From positions 1 through 56,536 of the forward strand of contig CALYAH010000091.1 in the NCBI GenBank assembly GCA_944393455.1: a stretch of 56,536 bases of DNA, read 5' to 3'. Below the pieces are notes generated by a model. That model was not told the DNA's origin. It saw nothing but the letters and a program-made list of their open reading frames with translations, and searched no databases. Below, piece by piece: positions 1 through 8,646 of the stretch (position 1 is the stretch's first letter; each line of letters opens with the position of its first letter). A program made the translations under genes and the position numbers. Origin of the DNA: an uncultured Clostridia bacterium (GTDB taxonomy: Bacteria; Bacillota; Clostridia; TANB77; CAG-508).

Positions 1-83
1 AAATGCACATATTGTGATATTATATCAACTATATCATTCGTTTGTCTTACTTCTTCTATAATTTCATCACTATATCTTGGCAT
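1..83 (-). CDS. dnaG: DNA primase DnaG, N-terminal fragment (runs off the window)
   Basis: Only the first 27 codons are inside the window. They begin MPRYSDEIIEEVRQTNDIVD and continue into a stretch ending ISQYVH. This is the conserved start of bacterial primase, just before the CHC2 zinc-binding domain, which lies outside. Primase makes RNA primers for the replication fork. Clostridia usually carry dnaG next to sigA, which would lie outside this window if present. The start is ATG at 83. The call rests on a short but characteristic N-terminus. Confidence 0.75.
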   Translation of the reverse strand, partial: MPRYSDEIIEEVRQTNDIVDIISQYVH

Positions 84-235
84 TTTTTCCTTACTTTCTT
101 TCAAATTATTTCAAATAAATTTACATACTTATATTATTCTACGTATTTTACATAAATCCTTCCTTTTCTTGGAATTTTTTGAGGTTAATATCTTTTTGTA
201 TAAATTTTTAGCATCCTTTTTACAAAACTCGACAA

Positions 236-277
236 AAAAATGAGACAGATTTGCTCTGTCCCACCTGTCTCACTCAT
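236..277. repeat. GGGACAGAG-type hairpin repeat, copy 1
   Basis: The segment reads TGAGACAGATTTGCTCTGTC followed by CCACCTGTCTCA. It can fold on itself (GACAG/CTGTC, TGAGACAG/CTGTCTCA) and overlaps the 3' end of the alarmone synthetase gene. A nearly identical copy in the opposite orientation lies at 36127-36170 and a shorter one at 34971-35002. The position at gene ends suggests a terminator-like or mRNA 3'-end element. Confidence 0.6.
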
Positions 278-932
278 TTAGCAACATCATTCTATTATCT
301 ATTTTATTTATCATTTTAGCACATGTAATCCACTCTTTTGATGTTTTTTTATTTGGTTTTTCTTCTGGCTTATATTTCATTTTGTGTTCTAAACTTGACC
401 AAAAATCCATTGCCATAGTCCTAATTTGAACTTCTACTTTTACATAGATTACTTTTTGTGACAACATAACCGGAACTCCTAATATTATGTGATATGCTGA
501 ATATCCACTTTCTTTAGGATTTGTTACATAATCTTTTTCTTTTATTGTTTCTATTCCTGGTAAATTTTGTAGTAAATTCCTAATAGAAAATATATCTTTT
601 TTAAGTGGACAAATTACTCTTATACCTGCTATATCATTAATATTTTCTATCATTCCTTTATAAGTTAATTTGCATTCTTTTTTCTTCATTTTTTGAATAA
701 TACTTTCTGGTTTTTTTATTCTGTTATTGGTATGATCAATTAAATCATAATCATAAAATACTTTAAATTCTTTTTGCATAATTTCTATTTTTGTATTTAA
801 TTCTTTTATTGCCATTTCGTAAATAAACATTAGTTTTTGAAATGTATTATCTTCCACTTCAATTTTTTTATTATAATCTAAAAAGTTCTTCAGGTCTATC
901 AATTCCGTACTTTCTTGTTTCTTTATTTTCAT
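270..932 (-). CDS. Small alarmone synthetase (RelQ/YjbM-type GTP pyrophosphokinase)
   Basis: About 220 residues, the length of stand-alone (p)ppGpp synthetases without the HD hydrolase, TGS and ACT domains of RelA/SpoT. The synthetase core is visible: an early DIAGIRVICP segment, the NPKESGYSAYHIIL segment that binds GTP and ATP, and VEVQIRTMAMDFWSSLEHK near the C-terminus. It should transfer pyrophosphate from ATP to GDP or GTP in the cytoplasm during stress. Two ATGs are possible (938 and 932); 932 lies about 9 nt from the AAGGAG ribosome site and is preferred. The gene is monocistronic, and a hairpin repeat at its 3' end probably terminates it. Confidence 0.88.
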   Translation of the reverse strand: MKIKKQESTELIDLKNFLDYNKKIEVEDNTFQKLMFIYEMAIKELNTKIEIMQKEFKVFYDYDLIDHTNNRIKKPESIIQKMKKKECKLTYKGMIENINDIAGIRVICPLKKDIFSIRNLLQNLPGIETIKEKDYVTNPKESGYSAYHIILGVPVMLSQKVIYVKVEVQIRTMAMDFWSSLEHKMKYKPEEKPNKKTSKEWITCAKMINKIDNRMMLLNE

Positions 933-1034
933 ACACATTCACTCCTTTTTATGTATGATTATTTTTTATATATCGGTATTGTATCCGTCAATTATATCTA
1001 ATTGGTATTTTATTTGTGTTTTTTTGGTGAATTT

Positions 1035-1200
1035 TTTTAAGATGTTTTTTGAGACGTTTTTTGGTGTTTTTTGGGACGGAGTAAAAAAACATCTTTTATT
1101 TTTATACCCAAATAAAAAACGGGACGTATTACTTACATCCCTAAACTTTATTTTATATTTTTGATGTTTTTTTACTCCGTCCCAAAAAACACCAAAAAAC
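1035..1200. repeat. GGGACGGAG-type inverted repeat pair, copy 1
   Basis: Two opposed copies of a unit with core TTTTTTGGGACGGAGTAAAA flank a short spacer in the gap between proS and the alarmone synthetase gene. Each unit is itself palindromic at its ends (GATGTTTTTT ... AAAAAACATC). The whole stretch could form a long stem. Related copies lie at 14364-14486, 38893-38940 and 40790-40843. Apparent open frames here translate the repeat and are not genes. Confidence 0.7.
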
Positions 1201-1207
1201 AAAATTT

Positions 1208-2489
1208 TTATTTAAATTTTTCAATTAAATCTTTCACAGTCAATACTGTTTTTTCACCCGTTTTTGTTTCTTCAAGTTCTAGGTTTTCTCCTTCTGTTTT
1301 ATCTCCTAAAACAACTAAGTAAGGTGTACCTAAAACTTTACAATCTTTAATTTTAGCACCAATATTTATATTTTCTCTATCATCTAAGATAGCTCCTATA
1401 CCTTCTTTTTGTAGAGTTTCATATAATTCATTAGCCATTTTTACCTTTTCTTCATTATCCATTTTAGGTACAATTTGAACTTTATATGGTGCAATTGTTT
1501 CTGGTATAGCAAATCCACATGGTCCCCATTTAGGATCATTTAATAAACATTGCTCGTATAAAGCTGCTACTGTTCTACTTACACCAATTCCATAACATCC
1601 CATATAATATAAAGATTCTTTTCCTTCTTTGTCTGTATATTTTCCATTCATCATTTCAGAATATCTTGTTCCTAATTGAAAAATGTGACCTAGTTCCATT
1701 GTCCTAATTTCTTTAAAATTTGAAATATCTTCTATACCATATTCTTCTTTTAAGTATTCTTGATAATTTTCTTTTTCTAATATTTCTGTATTTAAACCAA
1801 TTCCTGTTCCTTCATCATAAAGTATTTTGTCTTCCCCTTGGTTAGATATTAGCATAAACTCTTCTGATTTTTTTCCTCCCATTGCACCATTATCGGCAAC
1901 AATTGGAATTACTTTCATACCAATTCTTTCAAATATCTCTAAAAATGCTTTTCTTACATTTTCATAAGATTTTGCCATTCCCTCTTCGTCTGCATCAAAA
2001 CTATAAGCATCTAACATTGGAAATGCTTTTCCTCTTAGTAAATACCCTCTTGTTCTTATTTCATTTCTATATTTTTCTCCGATTTGATAATATGTTACTG
2101 GTAAATTTTTATAAGATTTTAATTTTTCTCTAGCAAATTCTAGCATTGCTTCTTCTCCTGTTGGAGCTAAACAAAATGTTCCTTTATTTGATTCTGTAAT
2201 TAACATTGTACCATCATTTACATACCCATCATATCTTCCTGAATTTTTCCAAATTGTATCTGGTTGCAAAGTTGGAAGTAATACTTCAATACAACCATAG
2301 TTATTTAATGTTTCTACTATAATTTGTTCTACTTTTCTTCTAACCAATAATGGTATTGTGTTATAACCAAATAATCCAGCTCCATATTGCACTAGTTGTC
2401 CTGTTTGTAATAAGATACTTTGTCCTGGATACATTTCATCTATATTGTTTAATTTTATAGTTCCCATTCCAGTTCCGTGATAATTTCAT
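1208..2489 (-). CDS. proS: Prolyl-tRNA synthetase (short form, +1 frameshift at codon 5)
   Basis: Class II aminoacyl-tRNA synthetase that charges tRNA-Pro. Motif 2 (YRNEIRTRGYLLRGKAFPM) and motif 3 (GCYGIGVSRTVAAL) are present, followed by an anticodon-binding domain near the C-terminus. At 426 residues it is much shorter than the usual 570-residue bacterial form; motifs 2 and 3 are close together, so the editing insertion domain appears to be missing. The best start is ATG at 2489, behind AGAGGG: MKLS, then zero-frame CGG at 2475-2477; skipping the C gives GGA ACT and the frame of the rest of the protein. An in-frame ATG at 2467 could start a version 7 residues shorter without the shift, but it has no clear ribosome site. 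Confidence 0.9.
2475..2477 (-). other. CGG +1 frameshift site 1 (proS)
   Basis: Sense strand reads TCA C GGA ACT. The unshifted frame reads CGG and stops at a TGA 13 codons later. Skipping C2477 joins the ATG that has a good ribosome site to the synthetase frame, giving MKLS-GTGMGT. Confidence 0.75.
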
Positions 2490-2503
2490 TTAAATCCCTC
2501 TTT

Positions 2504-3145
2504 CTATTCAATTTTCTCTTTTTCTATATCAGCTATCTGATTATCTGTATTCTCTTCCCCTATGGGGTTAGGAGCCTCCATTTTGTCTTCTTCTATTAAA
2601 TCATCTATTACAATTTGCTTATTCTCGTCTAATTTGTAACGTGGTAATTCTGGCAATTCTTCTAATGAAGAATATCCAAACATTCTTAAAAATTCATTTG
2701 TTGTTTTATATGACATTGGTTTTCCAGGTAGATCTGTTTTTCCTGCTTCTTCTATTAATCCATATTCTAATAATTTATATACACAAGCATCTGCTGAAAC
2801 TCCTCTAATTGATTCTATCTCAGCTCTTGTTATTCTAGGATTATAAGCAATAATTGACAAAGTTTCTAATGCTGCACCTGATAAATTTGGTTTATTTCTT
2901 TTATCTAATATAGGATATACATATTCATACAAATCTTTTTTTGTGCATAATTGATAAGAGTCGTTGACCTCTATTAATTCAATTCCTCTATTTTCATTTC
3001 TATATTCTTCTTGCATATTTTTTACAATACTATCGATATCTTCTGGTGTCATTTCAAGTGCTAGTACAAATTCATTTTTATTAACTGGTCTTCCTGCTGC
3101 AAAAAGTATTGCTTCTATAATTCCTTTTTTTTGATTAATTTCCAT
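2504..3145 (-). CDS. scpB: Segregation and condensation protein B
   Basis: About 213 residues with the two winged-helix domains of ScpB. Recognisable stretches are GIIEAILFAAGRPV at the start, LSGAALETLSIIAYNPRIT in the middle and the region around GKPMSYKTTNEFLRMFG. ScpB binds ScpA, the kleisin of the SMC complex, and helps condense and segregate the chromosome. ATG at 3145 behind AAGGAAG is preferred to upstream in-frame codons. ScpA is not in this window. The C-terminal 40 residues are an acidic, low-complexity tail. Confidence 0.92.
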   Translation of the reverse strand: MEINQKKGIIEAILFAAGRPVNKNEFVLALEMTPEDIDSIVKNMQEEYRNENRGIELIEVNDSYQLCTKKDLYEYVYPILDKRNKPNLSGAALETLSIIAYNPRITRAEIESIRGVSADACVYKLLEYGLIEEAGKTDLPGKPMSYKTTNEFLRMFGYSSLEELPELPRYKLDENKQIVIDDLIEEDKMEAPNPIGEENTDNQIADIEKEKIE

Positions 3146-3227
3146 TATTTCTTCCTTCTTAAAAATTTTATTTAGCGTATATATTATGTCACGAAATAGT
3201 ACATATGTCAATATTTTTTTGATTTTC

Positions 3228-3256
3228 TTGCACTTTCTATGTTTATATGGTAATAT
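3228..3256 (+). promoter_or_regulatory. Sigma-A-type promoter for the small gene at 3288
   Basis: TTGCAC (3228-3233), 17-bp spacer, TAATAT (3251-3256), about 30 bp before the start codon. It lies in the divergent gap with scpB. Confidence 0.55.
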
Positions 3257-3287
3257 AATAAAAAATTAATTTTTGGGGGTAATTTTT

Positions 3288-3479
3288 ATGGAAGAAAAAA
3301 AGAATTTAGAAGTAGTTACTGGTGACGGTTCTAATTTGGATATTTCTCCTGTTTATGACCATTTAAATGTTCCTACACCTAAATCAGCTAACAAAAAACC
3401 TAAAAATGTTGTTATTCCAGAAGAATCTCATAAAAAAGATAAATGGTCAAGAAAGAAAAACGATGAAAAATCAAAATAA
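3288..3479 (+). CDS. Small charged hypothetical protein
   Basis: 63 residues, starting MEEKKNLEVVTGDGSNLDIS and ending in a lysine-rich tail (KDKWSRKKNDEKSK). ATG at 3288 follows a GGGGGT ribosome site. A consensus-like promoter lies upstream and a strong hairpin terminator immediately downstream, so it looks like a genuine single-gene unit. There is no membrane segment or signal peptide. I do not recognise the family. Confidence 0.65.
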   Translation: MEEKKNLEVVTGDGSNLDISPVYDHLNVPTPKSANKKPKNVVIPEESHKKDKWSRKKNDEKSK

Positions 3480-3480
3480 A

Positions 3481-3532
3481 AAAGTAACTCAAATTATTAA
3501 ACAAGAAATTTGATAATTTGAGTTACTTTTTT
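3481..3532 (+). terminator. Rho-independent terminator
   Basis: A perfect 17-bp stem (3481-3497 with 3513-3529, arms AAAGTAACTCAAATTAT and its complement) ends in a T-run directly after the stop codon of the small gene. Confidence 0.85.
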
Positions 3533-3580
3533 CATAAACCTCTAAACTTCTCCTTATTCATACTCATATTCTTGAAATTT

Positions 3581-3609
3581 TTGTAAATTAGCCAATTTTA
3601 TGTTATAAT
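3581..3609 (+). promoter_or_regulatory. Sigma-A-type promoter for the gene at 3753
   Basis: TTGTAA (3581-3586), 17-bp spacer, TATAAT (3604-3609). A leader of roughly 140 bases follows before the start codon. Confidence 0.6.
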
Positions 3610-3752
3610 TATATTAGTTACATAATTATTTATTACTAGAATATCTAAAGAAGTACGCACGAAAAAGTGCAGGAAAATTTAGATATATTATTATAGTAAT
3701 AAAATACAAAAGAAAAAAGAAGTGTCCTAGAAAGGCACCAGGAGGAAATTTT

Positions 3753-4067
3753 ATGAAGACACTAGGAATCTGGGCATCAATATGGGCTATTGGTAGCATG
3801 ATAGCAAATCTATTGCTATCACTTATGTTCGGCATCGATATTTCATTACTAGTAATTGCTCTAATATCAATTATATTATTTATTTATATCGACAATCAAA
3901 CTAGTAATTATGTTGCTGCAATAATAATATTGTCTCTAATTATTGCATTTGCAATTGGATTTTTTTTCCGCACAGATATGGAGATGGTATTTGCAAAGAC
4001 TATTCTTATAATATCAATAGCAATATTGGTATTTGGCTTTGTTACCAATGATGATGAACTATACTAG
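3753..4067 (+). CDS. Small integral membrane protein, function unknown
   Basis: 104 residues, almost entirely hydrophobic, with about four membrane segments: residues 5-25, 28-45, 50-70 and 80-97. It ends in the polar tail TNDDELY. ATG is preceded by a strong AGGAGG. It has its own promoter and a leader of about 140 bases. The fold resembles nothing I can name. Its neighbours give no functional hint. Confidence 0.6.
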   Translation: MKTLGIWASIWAIGSMIANLLLSLMFGIDISLLVIALISIILFIYIDNQTSNYVAAIIILSLIIAFAIGFFFRTDMEMVFAKTILIISIAILVFGFVTNDDELY

Positions 4068-4129
4068 ATATTTTCTGGTATAGTTCTTTTTTGGTTGTAA
4101 AAAATTTCACATGTCATATTAAATAAGTT

Positions 4130-4302
4130 GTTACTGCTCAGCCTTGATTTATATTTATATTAGTTTGAAACACCTTGTGTGTCGCAACCTATTATTATAA
4201 AATAAAATGTAGGTTGCTCCAATCGCACTCGCTTTTAGCTCGTTTGGTCGCTTACGCGGTGTTTTTAACTAATATAAATATAAATCAAGGCTGAGCAGTA
4301 AC
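4130..4302. repeat. 36-bp perfect inverted repeat with a nested hairpin (MITE-like or structured RNA)
   Basis: Arms 4130-4165 and 4267-4302 are perfectly complementary over 36 bp (the left arm begins GTTACTGCTCAGCCTTGATT). Pairing continues after two mismatches through AAACACC/GGTGTTT. The 100-bp centre holds another small stem, GCAACCT (4184-4190) with AGGTTGC (4211-4217), and is less AT-rich than its surroundings. This accounts for most of the gap between 4068 and 4406. No open frame fills it. Confidence 0.7.
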
Positions 4303-4340
4303 ATAACTTTAACTCTCCAGTCAGCTTCTACAAATTTTGC

Positions 4341-4369
4341 TTGACATTCCTTACTTTTAGGCATATACT
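4341..4369 (+). promoter_or_regulatory. Sigma-A promoter of the por operon
   Basis: A consensus -35 TTGACA (4341-4346), exactly 17 bp of spacer and a near-consensus -10 TATACT (4364-4369) lie about 38 bp before porC. It is the best promoter seen in the window. Confidence 0.8.
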
Positions 4370-4406
4370 AAACTCGTAAAAATATAAAAAAGGAGGCTAA
4401 TTTAAC

Positions 4407-4985
4407 ATGGATAACTTAATTGAAATTAGATGGCATGGTAGAGGCGGTCAAGGTGCCAAAACAGCTTCACTTTTACTTGCTGATGCTGCTTTCAACACAG
4501 GAAAATATATTCAAGGTTTTCCAGAATATGGTCCTGAAAGAATGGGGGCTCCTATTACTGCTTATAACAGAATTAGTAGCATGCCTATTACAATTCACAG
4601 TAACATTTATGAGCCTGATTATGTGGTAGTCGTTGATGACACACTTTTAGAATCAGTAGATGTAACAAGTGGCCTAAAAGAAACAGGAGCTATTGTAATT
4701 AATACAACAAAATCAGAAGATTATTTGAAAAAAGTTTTAAAAGGATACAAAGGTGATATTTACACTATTGACGCTAGAAAGATATCAGAAGAAACTCTTG
4801 GAAGATATTTTCCAAATACTCCAATGCTTGCAGCAATTGTAAAAGTAAGTGGAATTATGAGTGACGAAGCTCTATTGGAAGATATGAAAGGTTCTTTTAA
4901 ACATAAATTTGCAAAAAAACCAGAAGTAATTGATGGTAATATGAAAGCTTTAGAAATGGCATTAAAGGAGGTAAAGAAGATATGA
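4407..4985 (+). CDS. porC: 2-oxoacid:ferredoxin oxidoreductase gamma subunit (PorC-like)
   Basis: 192 residues. The N-terminus, EIRWHGRGGQGAKTASLLLA, is the signature of the gamma domain of pyruvate and 2-ketoacid ferredoxin oxidoreductases. With the delta, alpha and beta subunits it converts a 2-oxoacid and CoA to acyl-CoA and CO2, reducing ferredoxin. It is the first gene of four on the plus strand and overlaps porD by 4 bases (ATGA). ATG follows AGGAGG. The gamma-delta-alpha-beta order matches four-subunit pyruvate oxidoreductases; a branched-chain 2-ketoacid (Vor) substrate cannot be excluded. Confidence 0.9.
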   Translation: MDNLIEIRWHGRGGQGAKTASLLLADAAFNTGKYIQGFPEYGPERMGAPITAYNRISSMPITIHSNIYEPDYVVVVDDTLLESVDVTSGLKETGAIVINTTKSEDYLKKVLKGYKGDIYTIDARKISEETLGRYFPNTPMLAAIVKVSGIMSDEALLEDMKGSFKHKFAKKPEVIDGNMKALEMALKEVKKI

Positions 4986-5272
4986 CAAATATAAATCCTA
5001 ACACCCCTATGGAAAAAATGACTCCTGGTGGTGATATTTATAACTCTGGTAATGCTAGAGAATTTAAAACTGGTGACTGGAGAAGTATAAAACCTGTTTT
5101 CTTAAGTGAAAAATGTAAGCAATGTGGACTTTGCTTCCCTGTTTGTCCAGATGATGCTATTCCAGTTAACAAAGATTTGAAAAGAGAAGATTTTAATTAT
5201 GATTATTGTAAAGGATGTGGCGTATGTGCTAAAACTTGCCCATTTGGAGCAATTGAAATGAAAGAAGAATAG
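4982..5272 (+). CDS. porD: 2-oxoacid:ferredoxin oxidoreductase delta subunit, 2[4Fe-4S] (PorD-like)
   Basis: 96 residues. Two complete ferredoxin motifs are visible in the C-terminal half: CKQCGLCFPVCP and CKGCGVCAKTCP. These would bind two [4Fe-4S] clusters and pass electrons from the thiamine-containing catalytic subunit to free ferredoxin. The N-terminal 40 residues form the extension usual for the delta subunit. Its start codon overlaps the stop of porC, which suggests translational coupling. Confidence 0.92.
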   Translation: MTNINPNTPMEKMTPGGDIYNSGNAREFKTGDWRSIKPVFLSEKCKQCGLCFPVCPDDAIPVNKDLKREDFNYDYCKGCGVCAKTCPFGAIEMKEE

Positions 5273-5287
5273 AAAGGAAGGAAAATT

Positions 5288-6478
5288 ATGAGTATAAGAG
5301 AAAGATTAAGTGGTAATGAAGCTGCAGCAACTGCTATGAAACAAATTAATCCAGATGTAGTAGCAGCATTCCCTATTACCCCATCAACTGAAATTCCACA
5401 ATACTTTTCAACATTCGTAGCAAATGGAACTGTTGATACTGAATTTGTTGCTGTTGAAAGTGAACATAGTGCTATGTCTGCTTGTATTGGTGCAGAATCA
5501 GCTGGAGCAAGAGCAATGACAGCTACTTCTGCTAATGGACTATCATTAATGTGGGAAATGATTTACATCGCTTCTAGTTTGCGTTTACCTATAGTATTAT
5601 CTTTAGTAAACAGAGCTGTTTCTGGACCATTAAACATCCATAATGATCATTCTGATGCTATGGGTGTAAGAGATGCTGGTTGGATTATGCTATTTTCTGA
5701 AAACAATCAAGAAGCATATGACAATACTTTAATGGCACACAGAATTGCTGAGCATGAAAGTGTTAGACTTCCATTAATGGTATGTCAAGATGGTTTTATA
5801 ACTTCACATTCTATTGAAAACATAGAATTAGAAGAGGATGAAAAAGTAAAAGAATTTGTAGGAGAATATCATCCTGAACATTATTTATTAAATCAAAAAG
5901 AGCCAATTGCAGTTGGTCCTTTAGATGTTCAATCTTATTTATTTGAACATAAGGCACAACAAGCAGAAGCTATGAAAAATGCTAAAAAAGTCATTTTAGA
6001 AGTAGCAAAAGACTTTGAAAAAATGACTGGAAGAAAATATGGATTTTTCGAAGAATATAAGTTAGAAGATGCCGAAGTTGCAGTTGTTTGTATGAATTCA
6101 ACAGCAGGAACTACAAAACATGTAGTAGATGAATTAAGATCTAAAGGAATAAAAGCTGGTCTTCTAAAACTTCGTGTTTTTAGACCTTTCCCAGTAGAAG
6201 AAATAGCTGAAGCTCTAAGTCATCTAAAAGCTATTGCTATTCTTGACAAAGCAGATTCTTTAAATGCTGCTGGTGGTGCTTTATTTGAAGATGTAACATC
6301 TGCTATGTACGTATGTAATAAACATGTACCTGCTGTAAACTATGTTTATGGAATTGGTGGTAGAGACACTAAAGCAGATGATATTGAAAAAGTTTATGAA
6401 GATTTACTAGAAATATCAAAATCAGGAAAAGTTGAAAATCCATTTAGATATTTCGGATTAAGAAAGGAGGCTAAATAA
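5288..6478 (+). CDS. porA: 2-oxoacid:ferredoxin oxidoreductase alpha subunit (PorA-like)
   Basis: 396 residues. The N-terminal half is the pyrimidine-binding domain for thiamine diphosphate (GNEAAATAMKQINPDVVAAF, then TEFVAVESEHSAMSACIGAE). The C-terminal half is the transketolase C-like domain (LRVFRPFPVEEI). It pairs with the beta subunit to form the active site. Length is standard. The gap to porB is one base, so the two are probably coupled. No in-frame CGG codon occurs here, as in all four operon genes. Confidence 0.93.
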   Translation: MSIRERLSGNEAAATAMKQINPDVVAAFPITPSTEIPQYFSTFVANGTVDTEFVAVESEHSAMSACIGAESAGARAMTATSANGLSLMWEMIYIASSLRLPIVLSLVNRAVSGPLNIHNDHSDAMGVRDAGWIMLFSENNQEAYDNTLMAHRIAEHESVRLPLMVCQDGFITSHSIENIELEEDEKVKEFVGEYHPEHYLLNQKEPIAVGPLDVQSYLFEHKAQQAEAMKNAKKVILEVAKDFEKMTGRKYGFFEEYKLEDAEVAVVCMNSTAGTTKHVVDELRSKGIKAGLLKLRVFRPFPVEEIAEALSHLKAIAILDKADSLNAAGGALFEDVTSAMYVCNKHVPAVNYVYGIGGRDTKADDIEKVYEDLLEISKSGKVENPFRYFGLRKEAK

Positions 6479-6479
6479 T

Positions 6480-7430
6480 ATGCCTTATAATGTAAAAGAA
6501 GTAGTAGCTAATAAACCTTCTAGATTCACATCAGGTCATAGAATGTGTGCTGGTTGTGGTGCTCCTCCAGCTGCTAGAATGATTATGAGAGCTTTAAAAC
6601 CAGAAGACCATGCTGTTGTAGCTGGTGCTACTGGATGTATGGAGGTTTCTACATTTATTTACCCTTATACTGCTTGGACAGATTCTTTTATTCATACAGC
6701 ATTTGAATGCGCTGCTGCGACCCTATCTGGAGCAGAAGCTGCATATCAATCTATGAAAAAACAAGGAAAAATTGATAATACAACTAAATTTATTGCTTTT
6801 GGTGGAGACGGTGGAACTTATGATATTGGTATCCAAAGTTTATCAGGAGCTATGGAACGTGGACATGACATGGTATATGTTTGTTATGACAATGGTGCCT
6901 ATATGAATACAGGTATACAACGTTCTTCTGCAACACCAAAATTTGCGGATACAACTACTTCTCCAGCTGGAACTAAAATTCCAGGAAAAATGCAATCTAG
7001 AAAAGACTTGACAAAAATAATGGTAGGCCACCATTTACCATATGTTGCTCAAACAGTTGGTTATATGAACTTTAAAGATATGTATGAAAAAGCTGAAAAG
7101 GCTATTTATACAGAAGGTCCAACATTCTTAAATGTTATGGCTCCATGCCCAAGAGGATGGGGTTACCCAACAGATATGCTAATGCAAATTAATAAATTAG
7201 CTGTTGAAACATGTTATTGGCCTTTATATGAAGTAATAGATGGAAAATATAAAATTAATTATAAGCCTGCTAAAAAATTACCAATTGAAGAATTTTTAAG
7301 ACCACAAAAAAGATTTAAACATATGTTTAAACCTGGTAATGAATGGATGATTGAAGAATTCCAAAAAGAAGTAGATAAGAGATGGCAAGAATTATTAGAT
7401 TTAGAAGAAATTACAAATAGAGCCGAATAA
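6480..7430 (+). CDS. porB: 2-oxoacid:ferredoxin oxidoreductase beta subunit (PorB-like)
   Basis: 316 residues. It carries the thiamine-diphosphate motif GDGGTYDIGIQSLSGAMERG followed by NGAYMNTGIQRSS, which places the cofactor and magnesium. An N-terminal CAGCGAP motif and later cysteines are consistent with one [4Fe-4S] cluster, as in beta subunits. It is the last gene of the operon and is followed directly by a hairpin terminator. Together the four subunits supply acetyl-CoA (or another acyl-CoA) and reduced ferredoxin for fermentation. Confidence 0.93.
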   Translation: MPYNVKEVVANKPSRFTSGHRMCAGCGAPPAARMIMRALKPEDHAVVAGATGCMEVSTFIYPYTAWTDSFIHTAFECAAATLSGAEAAYQSMKKQGKIDNTTKFIAFGGDGGTYDIGIQSLSGAMERGHDMVYVCYDNGAYMNTGIQRSSATPKFADTTTSPAGTKIPGKMQSRKDLTKIMVGHHLPYVAQTVGYMNFKDMYEKAEKAIYTEGPTFLNVMAPCPRGWGYPTDMLMQINKLAVETCYWPLYEVIDGKYKINYKPAKKLPIEEFLRPQKRFKHMFKPGNEWMIEEFQKEVDKRWQELLDLEEITNRAE

Positions 7431-7438
7431 AATAAAAA

Positions 7439-7482
7439 GAAAAGTTACATTTGATTTAAAATCATTTGTAACTTTTCTTTTC
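7439..7482 (+). terminator. Terminator of the por operon
   Basis: AAAAGTTACA pairs with TGTAACTTTT, followed by TCTTTTCTC, immediately after the porB stop codon. It sits in a convergent gap and may also serve the ferredoxin gene on the other strand. Confidence 0.75.
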
Positions 7483-7528
7483 TCATTTAATTTAAAAAAT
7501 AATTTATTAAAATTGATGCTATTATCTA

Positions 7529-7699
7529 TTAAGCCTCTTCTGGTGCTTCAACTGGGCAAACTCCTGCACAAGTACCACATGAAATACAAGCTGACTCATC
7601 AATTACAAATTTGTCATCTCCTTGTGATATGCATCCTACTGGACATTCAGCAGCACATGCACCACAAGAGATACATTTATCTGTTATTTTATATGCCAT
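7529..7699 (-). CDS. 2[4Fe-4S] ferredoxin
   Basis: 56 residues, starting MAYKITDKCISCGACAAECP. The second cluster motif, CISCGTCAGVCPV, lies near the end. Both CxxCxxCxxxCP motifs are complete, so it is a clostridial-type eight-iron ferredoxin. It converges with the por operon and is a plausible acceptor for that enzyme's electrons. ATG at 7699 has an AGGAGG site seven bases upstream. It follows ricT at a 38-bp distance and may be in the same transcript. Confidence 0.92.
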   Translation of the reverse strand: MAYKITDKCISCGACAAECPVGCISQGDDKFVIDESACISCGTCAGVCPVEAPEEA

Positions 7700-7737
7700 T
7701 TGTCTCACCTCCTAAAAATTCTACTGTTATATCTATT

Positions 7738-8646
7738 TTATTCTCTACTTTCTTTATCTTCTTGTTCTAATTTTTCTAATTCTTCTAATTCTTTTTTATG
7801 CTCTAATTCTTCTTCGTCTATTATTTCTTTAGCTGCATCTTTTATAATTTCTATATCTTTCAGATTATATTTTCTAGAAAAATATCCATCTCCATCTTTT
7901 ACTTTTACTTTAACAACTTCTTTTAAAGTTTCGATGTTTTCAACTTCGCCTTCTCCATCTTCTGTTTTTACAATTGCACCTATATTAGGAAGTCTTTTTA
8001 ATTTATCTTCATAAACTTCACTTTCATATTTTAAACAACACATCAATCTTCCACAATTTCCAGAAATTTTAGAAGGATTTAAAGATATATTTTGTTCTTT
8101 TGCCATCTTTATTGATACTGCTTCAAAATCACTTAAAAAAGTACAACAACAAAGTTCTCTTCCGCAAACTCCATTTCCACCAATTCTTTTTACTTCGTCT
8201 CTTACTCCTATTTGACGTAACTCAATTCTAGTTTTATAAATTGCCGCTAAATCTTTTACTAACTCTCTAAAGTCAATTCTTCCATCTGCTGTAAAATAAA
8301 ATAATATTTTGCTATTATCAAACTTATATTCAACATCTGTTAATGTCATATCTAATTTATGCTCTTTTATTTTCTTTTCACATACTTTAAAAGCTTCTTT
8401 TTCTTTTTTTCTACATTCTTCATAATGTTTATGATCTTTATAATTTGCAATTCTTACTACTTTTTTTAATGGTGCTATGATTTTTTCATCTTCTACAAAT
8501 CTATTTGGAATCATAACTTCCCCATATTCTTCTCCTTGAGCTGTTTCTACTATAACTTTATCGCCTTTTTTTACTTTCAAATTTTTCGGATTAAAAAAAT
8601 ATATTTTACCTAATTTTTTAAATCTAACTCCTATAATATTTTTCAA
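7738..8646 (-). CDS. ricT: RicT/YaaT, PSP1-domain protein
   Basis: About 302 residues. The PSP1 domain fills the middle, with the cysteine-rich stretches CGRELCCCTFLSDF and GNCGRLMCCLKYE typical of YaaT. In Bacillus, RicT forms a complex with RicA and RicF that carries iron-sulfur clusters and affects mRNA processing by RNase Y as well as sporulation and competence. Directly following holB is the conserved arrangement. The preferred start is TTG at 8646, six bases after GGAGGA and overlapping the holB stop (TTGA), which implies coupling. The C-terminus is a charged E/K tail. Confidence 0.88.
   Translation of the reverse strand: MKNIIGVRFKKLGKIYFFNPKNLKVKKGDKVIVETAQGEEYGEVMIPNRFVEDEKIIAPLKKVVRIANYKDHKHYEECRKKEKEAFKVCEKKIKEHKLDMTLTDVEYKFDNSKILFYFTADGRIDFRELVKDLAAIYKTRIELRQIGVRDEVKRIGGNGVCGRELCCCTFLSDFEAVSIKMAKEQNISLNPSKISGNCGRLMCCLKYESEVYEDKLKRLPNIGAIVKTEDGEGEVENIETLKEVVKVKVKDGDGYFSRKYNLKDIEIIKDAAKEIIDEEELEHKKELEELEKLEQEDKESRE

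Noticed and set aside
966..1202. Open frames on both strands across 955-1202
   Set aside because: They translate the GGGACGGAG inverted repeat and have no ribosome site or protein similarity that I can see.
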